A stretch of DNA of 11,171 bases from JBIOHJ01 sp044448905. Lineage in GTDB: Bacteria > Bacteroidota > Bacteroidia > AKYH767-A > OLB10. Shown in pieces: positions 6,029 to 11,171 of this stretch. Position 1 is the first letter of the stretch; every line of letters starts with the position of its first letter. A model generated the notes under the pieces. That model was not told the DNA's origin, searched no databases, and worked only from the letters and a program-made list of their open reading frames with translations. A program made the translations under genes and the position numbers. The stretch covers positions 1-11,171 of the forward strand of contig JBIOHJ010000107.1 of assembly GCA_044448905.1 (NCBI GenBank), in the 5' to 3' direction.

Positions 6029-6916
6029 CTATGCCGGTATTTTACTCAGCACTTCTGCCATTGTGCTCCCGATTACAGCAGGTGATTCGCAAACATGAAT
6101 ACCGCATTCGCGCATTATTTTCATTTTGGCAACAGCAGTATCTTCAGTTCCGCCAACAATTGCACCTGCATGCCCCATTCTCCTGCCTGCAGGAGCGGTT
6201 TGACCTGCAATAAAACCAACAACGGGCTTCCTTGAATTTCCATTTTCTTTTATCCAGCGGGCGGCATCCGCTTCGAGGCTGCCACCAATTTCGCCAATCA
6301 TCACAATGCCATCAGTATCAGCATCAGCCATAAATAATTCAATTGCTTCTTTGGTCGTAGTTCCGATAATGGGGTCTCCTCCAATTCCGATTGCGGTAGA
6401 AATTCCCATCCCGGCTTTCACAACCTGGTCGGCTGCTTCGTAAGTGAGCGTTCCCGATTTGGAAACTATACCAATTCGTCCGGGTTTAAAAACAAAACCG
6501 GGCATTATGCCCACCTTACACTCACCGGCTGTAATTACCCCGGGGCAATTTGGTCCCACAAGGCGCGTGTTCTTACCCCTCAGGTATTCTTTAACCATAA
6601 TCATATCTTTGGTTGGAATACCCTCTGTAATCGCGACAATTAATTTTATTCCGGCTTCAGCCGCTTCCATAATTGCATCGGCTGCAAATGATGGCGGAAC
6701 AAAAACAATAGAAACATCCGCGCCTTCTTTCTTAACAGCATCCGCTACGGTATTAAAAACAGGGCGGTCGAGGTGCATGGTTCCTCCTTTTCCGGGAGTA
6801 ACGCCACCTATTACATTGGTGCCATACTCAATCATTTGTTGTGAATGGAATGTTCCTTCCGTACCGGTAAATCCCTGGACAACTATCCTAGAAGATTTGT
6901 TAACTAAAACTGACAT
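6029..6916 (-). CDS. sucD: Succinate-CoA ligase [ADP/GDP-forming] subunit alpha
   Basis: At 295 aa this has the full length of SucD, the alpha subunit of the citric-acid-cycle enzyme that interconverts succinyl-CoA and succinate with ATP or GTP synthesis. The CoA-binding Rossmann domain has GFTGTEGTFHS (15-25) and GGVTPGKGG (37-45). The ligase domain has VGPNCPGVI (120-128), SKSGTLTYE (152-160), GIGGDPIIG (177-185) and GEIGGSLE (208-215). The phosphorylated active-site residue is His249 in the GHAGAIVGG motif. It pairs with SucC in the complex, but sucC is not adjacent, so the subunits are made from separate loci or sucC lies outside the window. The gene is divergent from mnmE with an 85-bp gap. 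No convincing Shine-Dalgarno or terminator is visible. Confidence 0.97.
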   Translation of the reverse strand: MSVLVNKSSRIVVQGFTGTEGTFHSQQMIEYGTNVIGGVTPGKGGTMHLDRPVFNTVADAVKKEGADVSIVFVPPSFAADAIMEAAEAGIKLIVAITEGIPTKDMIMVKEYLRGKNTRLVGPNCPGVITAGECKVGIMPGFVFKPGRIGIVSKSGTLTYEAADQVVKAGMGISTAIGIGGDPIIGTTTKEAIELFMADADTDGIVMIGEIGGSLEADAARWIKENGNSRKPVVGFIAGQTAPAGRRMGHAGAIVGGTEDTAVAKMKIMRECGIHVCESPAVIGSTMAEVLSKIPA

Positions 6917-6920
6917 GCTG

Positions 6921-6942
6921 GAAATTTGAAATTAGAAATTCG
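6921..6942. repeat. Short AT-rich element in the sucD leader
   Basis: The sequence GAAATTTGAAATTAGAAATTCG consists of three near-repeats of GAAATT and resembles the element between the DinB-like and hpf genes. It lies directly before the sucD start codon, where a ribosome binding site would otherwise be expected. Confidence 0.35.
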
Positions 6943-6986
6943 TGAGCGAAAATATGATTTTATTTATTCGCTTTAAACTTATTGGG

Positions 6987-6994
6987 TAATTTTG
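6987..6994 (+). promoter_or_regulatory. Predicted -7 element of the mnmE promoter
   Basis: TAATTTTG matches TAnnTTTG fully and ends 7 nt before the mnmE ATG at 7002. A transcription start 5-8 nt downstream would give an almost leaderless message. The -33 element is poor (TTCG at 6967-6970 is the only candidate). Confidence 0.55.
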
Positions 6995-7001
6995 TTCTCT
7001 C

Positions 7002-8396
7002 ATGCATTTTCATAAAGATGATACCATTGCTGCCTTAGCCACTCCTGCCGGAACGGGCGCTATTGCCGTTATCCGCCTTTCGGGAAAAAATACTTTTGAA
7101 ATTTGCGAAAAGGTTTTCCGGAAAAAATCTTTATCCAAAAAAAAATTATCCGGACAAAAATCCCATACCATTCATTTTGGAAATATTATTGACGGGGAAA
7201 AAATAATTGATGAAGCATTGGTTTCAATTTTTAAATCTCCGCGGTCTTATACAGGCGAAGATGTGATTGAAATTTCCTGCCATGGCTCTTCTTTCATTCA
7301 ACAAAAAATACTGAATGCTCTTGTGCAGGCAGGAGCCAGGTTTGCTCAGCCCGGTGAATTTACACTGCGCGCTTTTTTAAATGGCAAAATGGATTTATCG
7401 CAAGCCGAAGCCGTTGCCGACCTTATCGCATCCTCATCCGAAACTTCGCATCGCATTGCCATGCAACAAATGCGCGGGGGTTTCTCTGATGAAATTAAAA
7501 TACTGCGCCAGCGGTTAATTCATTTTGCTTCGCTTATCGAACTGGAACTTGATTTTGCAGAGGAAGACGTGGAATTCGCTAACCGCGATGAATTAAAAAA
7601 AATCGTTTCAAACTTGCAGGTTGCAGTTTCAGAATTGGTTAAAAGTTTTGAATTGGGAAATGTTCTGAAAAATGGAATCCCGGTTGTGATTGCCGGGAAA
7701 CCCAATGCCGGAAAATCTACTTTGCTCAATGCATTGCTTAATGAGGAAAGGGCTATTGTAACCGAGATTGCCGGTACTACACGCGATACTATTGAAGAGG
7801 AAGTTGTGCTGAATGGAATTTTATTCCGGATTATTGATACTGCAGGCATGCGGGAAACAACAGATATTATTGAATCCATCGGAGTAAATAAAACATTTAA
7901 GAAACTTGAACAAAGCCGTGTTATTATTTATTTGTTTGATGTGAACGAAATGAAAGCTAGGGAGGTTGAAGAAGTCATTGCCGGATTTTCGGTAAACTCT
8001 GCATCTTCACAACTCATCATTCCTTCCGCAAACAAAATTGATCTTGCAAAAAATGGTTGGGAGAAAGAATTCGGTCAAATAAAAAACCTCGTCAGTATTT
8101 CGGCAAAGAAAAAAGAACACCTCGACATGCTTAAGCAAAAGCTGACCGAGCCATTTTTGAAGGGGGCTGATACAATAGATGAAACCATTGTGAGCAATAC
8201 GCGGCATTACGAAGCTTTGCGTAAAACCAATTACGCACTTCAACAAGTAGTTGAAGGAATTGAAAAAAAACTAACCAACGATTTTATTGCTTCTGATCTC
8301 AGGCATGCATTAAACCATCTGGGGCAAATTACAGGTGAGATTACAACCGATGACCTTTTAAAAAACATTTTTGAAAAATTTTGTATAGGAAAGTAA
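7002..8396 (+). CDS. mnmE: tRNA uridine-5-carboxymethylaminomethyl modification GTPase MnmE
   Basis: This is the complete 464-aa GTPase which, with MnmG, modifies U34 in the wobble position of certain tRNAs. The N-terminal folate-binding domain (about 1-120) begins DDTIAALATPAGTGAIAVIR and includes GEDVIEISCHG and PGEFTLRAFLNGKMDL. A helical domain follows, interrupted by the G domain from about 225. The GTP-binding motifs are GKPNAGKS (232-239, G1), GTTRDT (258-263, G2), DTAG (279-282, G3), NKID (344-347, G4) and SAKK (367-370, G5). The C-terminus FCIGK carries the conserved Cys461. Nothing expected is missing. The ATG at 7002 gives the canonical N-terminus and follows a promoter element so closely that the message may be nearly leaderless. 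mnmG is not in the window. Confidence 0.98.
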   Translation: MHFHKDDTIAALATPAGTGAIAVIRLSGKNTFEICEKVFRKKSLSKKKLSGQKSHTIHFGNIIDGEKIIDEALVSIFKSPRSYTGEDVIEISCHGSSFIQQKILNALVQAGARFAQPGEFTLRAFLNGKMDLSQAEAVADLIASSSETSHRIAMQQMRGGFSDEIKILRQRLIHFASLIELELDFAEEDVEFANRDELKKIVSNLQVAVSELVKSFELGNVLKNGIPVVIAGKPNAGKSTLLNALLNEERAIVTEIAGTTRDTIEEEVVLNGILFRIIDTAGMRETTDIIESIGVNKTFKKLEQSRVIIYLFDVNEMKAREVEEVIAGFSVNSASSQLIIPSANKIDLAKNGWEKEFGQIKNLVSISAKKKEHLDMLKQKLTEPFLKGADTIDETIVSNTRHYEALRKTNYALQQVVEGIEKKLTNDFIASDLRHALNHLGQITGEITTDDLLKNIFEKFCIGK

Positions 8397-8440
8397 ACAA
8401 TACAAAACATATAAATATAAACTTTATAAAAAACAAATAT

Positions 8441-8462
8441 AAAGCCCCGTTTAAGGGGCTTT
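8441..8462. terminator. Intrinsic terminator between mnmE and the metalloprotease gene
   Basis: AAAGCCCC (8441-8448) and GGGGCTTT (8455-8462) form a perfect 8-bp stem with a 6-nt loop. It is 45 nt past the mnmE stop. In the minus direction it is followed by a T-rich tract (TATATTTGTTTTTTATAA), so it also suits the converging protease gene, whose direction has the better U-tract. Confidence 0.85.
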
Positions 8463-8535
8463 GATGGATTGGCTGAGTGAAAGAGTTTCAATTGAACTGA
8501 CTTTTTGTAACCGGGTATTTTTTGTTGCGCAAAGA

Positions 8536-10020
8536 TTATTGCACTACCAGTTTTTTAATATTTTTTGATCCTTCATTTATTAATTCTATAACATAAATTC
8601 CTTTCGAAAGTTCAGAAATATCAAGTGCAACTTTTTCATCATTCAATTTTGAAAGCGGCATTGATTTCACCTGTACTCCGATCGAATTGTAAATATTAAG
8701 AACTGCATTTGAATTCGTATTTGTATTGAATGTAATGGTAATCTTATCAGCTGCCGGATTCGGGAAAACATTAAACGAAGCATCTTTAGCAATAACAGCA
8801 ATGCCTGTAGTACCATTTCCGCACCCGTTAGACGATGCAAGGCCTGATCTGAAAGTCGAAATAGTTGCATCGGTTCTCAGCTTTTGTCCATTTGTAAATA
8901 ACAGCAGGCAGGCATCATCGCTGTAATCCATGTAATCATAAAACAAGTCTCCGTCAGGCCCGTTGCTGCATGTTACATGAGGAAATGCGGGACAGCCTGA
9001 GTTTGGCCCCTGTTGTGTCGGAGTATCATTTACAAAATCATCACCACAGTTTGCATCTCCCCAGATGTGACGCAGGTTCAGCCAATGTCCGACTTCATGT
9101 GTTCCTGTACGTCCTAAATCAAAAGGAGGAGTAGCATTTATAGTTCCGAAGTAAGCATAGTCAATTACAACTCCATCCAGTTGCGGGTCAGTTGAAAGGT
9201 CTGTCGGGAAAGTCGCATAACCTAATAAAGGAGGTGCAATATCGCATGCCCAGAGATTGAGGTAATGTTCAGGATCCCAGTTATCATGTCCGCCCGTTGA
9301 AGTGAATTTTGGCTCGTTAGTTTGACTGAATGACTGAACAGAAGTTGATGTTCGTGTAATTCCTGTTGTCGGATTTCCATTCGGATCAACCGATGCAAGG
9401 CAGAATGAAATATTCATATCAGCGCCTAATGGCTGGAACACTAATGGCACGGATGAAAAATCAACATTCAGTTTTCTAAAGTCACGGTTCAGTGCATCAA
9501 TCTGTGAAACGATCTGCGCATCAGAAATATTTTCCGATGCATTTTTATATACCACATGCACAACAACCGGTATGTTAAGAACGCCTGATGAACCACCTGT
9601 TGAAAGTAACGTAATCACCATGTCCATGTCCACCTGGTTGCTTAAGCAGGGATACATATCCAATAAAATATCGTAGTCACCGGAGACTATTGGAGTGAAA
9701 ATAATTTTGCTTGAACCGCCAACAATACCGCAGCCGTCATCATCATACGCAGCATAATTGCCGCCACCTGCGGGATAAATAGTAATTTCCGAATCAAATG
9801 TAGGAGTACCGCATGTACTGATTTCATAAGTATATCCTGCTACCATTCCTGTTACCCGGTTGAAATCCCCTCCCCAGGTTTGCGTCCCGATAATACTGTA
9901 ACCTATAATTGTCGGGGCCGGTCCTGATAAGTAAAGGGAATTATCGTAGGGGCATTGTGCAAATGCTGACTTAACAGCAGCTAACGATAAAATAATTATG
10001 AGTTTGATTTGTGTTTTCAT
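8536..10020 (-). CDS. Pappalysin-like (M43, cytophagalysin-type) zinc metalloprotease with T9SS tail
   Basis: This 494-aa exported protein has a signal peptide at residues 1-21. Residues 23-140 form a PPC-like jelly-roll (DSEITIYPAGGGNYAAYDDD, SGDYDILLDMYPC). The M43 catalytic domain, about 147-400, begins LNIPVVVHVVYKN and carries the metzincin zinc motif HEVGHWLNLRH (His308, Glu309, His312, His318) and the Met-turn YDYMDYSDDAC (Met364). A type A sorting domain ends it (417-494: VFPNPAADK, KGIYVIEL, KKLVVQ), so it should leave the cell through the T9SS. In most Bacteroidota relatives a short propeptide with a CGT motif directly precedes IPVVVHVV; here that place is taken by the PPC-like domain, and a propeptide-like protein is encoded 18 nt upstream. 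AAGGA 8-12 nt before the ATG may help translation. The substrate is not predictable. Confidence 0.93.
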   Translation of the reverse strand: MKTQIKLIIILSLAAVKSAFAQCPYDNSLYLSGPAPTIIGYSIIGTQTWGGDFNRVTGMVAGYTYEISTCGTPTFDSEITIYPAGGGNYAAYDDDGCGIVGGSSKIIFTPIVSGDYDILLDMYPCLSNQVDMDMVITLLSTGGSSGVLNIPVVVHVVYKNASENISDAQIVSQIDALNRDFRKLNVDFSSVPLVFQPLGADMNISFCLASVDPNGNPTTGITRTSTSVQSFSQTNEPKFTSTGGHDNWDPEHYLNLWACDIAPPLLGYATFPTDLSTDPQLDGVVIDYAYFGTINATPPFDLGRTGTHEVGHWLNLRHIWGDANCGDDFVNDTPTQQGPNSGCPAFPHVTCSNGPDGDLFYDYMDYSDDACLLLFTNGQKLRTDATISTFRSGLASSNGCGNGTTGIAVIAKDASFNVFPNPAADKITITFNTNTNSNAVLNIYNSIGVQVKSMPLSKLNDEKVALDISELSKGIYVIELINEGSKNIKKLVVQ

Positions 10021-10038
10021 TTTGAATTCCTTTCTGTT

Positions 10039-10437
10039 TTAATTTTTTGTAATAAATGAGTTTGATTTTCTTTTTTTCTCTCTTAAAGATTTGTCGTTAT
10101 TAATGTCTGCAGGGATTTTATTTCCATCTAACAATCCGTGATCTGCGAGATATTTTGATTTTGCAATCGCATAATTAATCTTGTCCCGTTTTTCATTTCC
10201 GGAAATTTTAAACCCGGGCAGAGGTGGAAGCACAGCTTTTTCCGAAACCCCCTGTGCAGGATGTTCTTTTATCCATTTTGCTATTTGTTTTTCATTTTCT
10301 TCCATTTTTTTTTCAAGGGAAGGATCCTGCTGTTTACGGAGTTCATAGTACTCCATAGTGCCGCAGTATCTTGTTTGTGCCTGGGTCGCTGTGAGCAAAG
10401 TGCCCGCCACAAAAACTGAGAGGAATAACTTTTTCAT
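10039..10437 (-). CDS. Small exported protein resembling a detached M43-protease propeptide
   Basis: This 132-aa protein has a signal peptide at residues 1-20 (MKKLFLSVFVAGTLLTATQA). The mature N-terminus QTRYCGTMEYYELRKQQDPS and the following helix EKKMEENEKQIAKWIKEHP closely resemble, from memory of the family, the propeptide at the start of Bacteroidota M43 metalloproteases, where the Cys of the CGT motif is the presumed cysteine switch; here it is Cys25, the only Cys. After residue 70 it diverges: a Pro-rich PPLPGFKISGN and a charged tail (SLREKKRKSN) with no protease domain. It ends 18 nt before the M43 protease gene on the same strand, so the two should be co-transcribed. I infer a latency, inhibitor or chaperone role in trans. 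A frameshifted fusion is unlikely because the ORF has its own stop and a unique C-terminus. Signal peptide certain; function inferred. Confidence 0.85.
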   Translation of the reverse strand: MKKLFLSVFVAGTLLTATQAQTRYCGTMEYYELRKQQDPSLEKKMEENEKQIAKWIKEHPAQGVSEKAVLPPLPGFKISGNEKRDKINYAIAKSKYLADHGLLDGNKIPADINNDKSLREKKRKSNSFITKN

Positions 10438-10718
10438 GATTTGTTTTGATTTGAATGTTTAATTGATTGTTTTGAAATTTATTTTTAGATTATACGTTTT
10501 GCCTGTTCCTAACCCGGTTGTATTATTTTTATTTATTTGTTTCACTGTTTTAATTAACGGTGTAAAGATGCGGTCGAAACAATTTTTTATCAACGAAAAA
10601 GTTACCTAAGCGTAGAAAATGCCGTTTGAAATGTATAAAATGGGTATCCATCTAAATATGCTATGCCTCCCCTATCATCTTATTTATCGCTCACATGTAG
10701 TAAGAAAGAGAGTAAAAT
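10438..10718. other. Intergenic region upstream of the protease operon
   Basis: With the terminator at its right side this is a 330-bp gap between two leftward genes. It must contain the promoter of the two-gene protease unit, but no full TAnnTTTG match with a well-spaced TTG is visible; the nearest candidates on the minus strand are TAACTTTT (10604-10597) and TAAATTTC, each with one mismatch and no good -33 element. I see no RNA gene, repeat or convincing small ORF. Confidence 0.5.
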
Positions 10719-10746
10719 AAAAAGCTCCGCGATTGCGGAGCTTTTT
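10719..10746 (-). terminator. Intrinsic terminator of the LytTR regulator gene
   Basis: AAAAAGCTCCGC and GCGGAGCTTTTT form a perfect 12-bp stem with the 4-nt loop GATT, starting 22 nt after the regulator's stop codon. The flanking A and T runs would let it work in both directions; only the minus-strand gene is placed to use it. Confidence 0.92.
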
Positions 10747-10767
10747 ATGTATATCCTGATTATTTTA

Positions 10768-11171
10768 TTATTCACCCATCCATGCCTTAAAATCACCTGC
10801 TTTCTCACGGCTGATAATTACTTCTTCTTCAGCTTTAGGATGCACACCTATCTTTAATTTCCCATTGAACCAGGAATGAATTTCCTGGATGGAAAAATTG
10901 TTCAAAATAAACTGGCGGTTAGCGCGGAAGAATTTTTTCGGCTCTAAAAGTTTTTCCAATTCATCAAGGGTAAAATCAACTATGTAACGGTTATTGGATT
11001 TTGTTCTTATAAAAACCACTTTGTCTTCTGTATAAAAATAGGAAATTTCTTCAGCAGAAACGGGAACTAAACGATGTCCCTGTTTTACAAGAAAACGCGT
11101 GCGGTATTTTTCACCGGACTGTTGTGATACGAGATTTTCAATCAGCTTTTCAATATTGGTATTGTGCTCCG
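10768..11171 (-). CDS. LytTR-family response regulator, C-terminal part (5' end outside window)
   Basis: The frame is open to the right edge, so about 134 C-terminal residues are seen; the GTG at 11019 is an internal Val codon, not a start. After a linker (NTNIEKLIENLVSQQSGEKY), a LytTR DNA-binding domain runs from TRFLVKQGHRLVPVSAEEIS to the end. It has the typical YFYTEDKVVFIRT strand pair, the helix TLDELEKLLEP and the signature FFRANRQFILN, followed by KLKIGVHP and the final EVIISREKAGDFKAWMGE. In the Bacteroidota this domain is usually fused to an N-terminal receiver domain and works with a LytS/YpdA-type histidine kinase; the receiver is outside the window. A strong terminator follows. 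There is no evidence that it controls the protease operon next to it. Confidence 0.9.
   Translation of the reverse strand, partial: EHNTNIEKLIENLVSQQSGEKYRTRFLVKQGHRLVPVSAEEISYFYTEDKVVFIRTKSNNRYIVDFTLDELEKLLEPKKFFRANRQFILNNFSIQEIHSWFNGKLKIGVHPKAEEEVIISREKAGDFKAWMGE

Noticed and set aside
10438..10767. LytTR binding sites controlling the protease operon
   Set aside because: I could not find a convincing pair of direct repeats with the right spacing; adjacency alone is not evidence of control.
10663..10857. 64-aa plus-strand ORF across the LytTR terminator
   Set aside because: It runs through a strong terminator and antisense over the LytTR gene, with no recognisable protein features.
11017..11019. 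GTG start for a stand-alone 83-aa LytTR protein
   Set aside because: In-frame sequence upstream continues the LytTR domain (TRFLVKQGHRLVPVSAEEIS) to the window edge, so the GTG is internal.

Overview
The window comes from a member of the Bacteroidota. Three long secreted proteins end in type A sorting domains of the type IX secretion system (T9SS), which is confined to that phylum. The readable promoters match the Bacteroidota consensus (TTG, about 19 nt, TAnnTTTG), Shine-Dalgarno sequences are mostly absent, and rpsU, a tyrosine recombinase gene and hpf stand in the order typical of the phylum. I cannot place it more finely. There is no sign of a phage, an insertion sequence or a CRISPR array. 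It looks like chromosomal core genes interleaved with lineage-specific secreted proteins.

Layout, left to right. Positions 1-1379 (+) hold the 3' part of a large T9SS cell-surface or secreted protein, followed at 1410-1919 (+) by a DinB-superfamily (DUF1572-like) protein. An AT-rich inverted repeat (1909-1964) separates these from a leftward block: rpsU (3305-3499), a XerC/D-type recombinase (2305-3195) and hpf (1966-2268). rpsU has its own promoter and a strong terminator. A divergent gene (3656-4087, +) encodes a small Cys-containing exported protein of unknown function and shares a bidirectional terminator (4086-4123) with the converging gene at 4142-5845 (-), a T9SS protein with a PKD-like domain and three tandem Ig-like repeats. 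sucD (6029-6916, -) and mnmE (7002-8396, +) are divergent housekeeping genes; mnmE appears to be transcribed almost leaderless. Another shared terminator (8441-8462) precedes a leftward two-gene unit: a 132-aa exported protein (10039-10437) and, 18 nt downstream, a pappalysin-like (M43) zinc metalloprotease with a T9SS tail (8536-10020). The right edge (10768-11171, -) is the LytTR DNA-binding end of a response regulator with its own terminator.

The most interesting point is the M43 protease pair. Members of this protease family in the Bacteroidota normally start with a propeptide carrying a conserved Cys-Gly (cysteine-switch) motif, directly before the catalytic domain. Here the protease lacks it and has a PPC-like beta domain in that position, while a propeptide-like sequence with the RYCGT motif is encoded as a separate exported protein just upstream. 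This suggests a latency factor, inhibitor or chaperone acting in trans. Smaller points are a dispersed AATTTAGAATTT-type element at gene borders, two GC-richer palindromes in 5' leaders, and an rpsU leader with no visible Shine-Dalgarno sequence.
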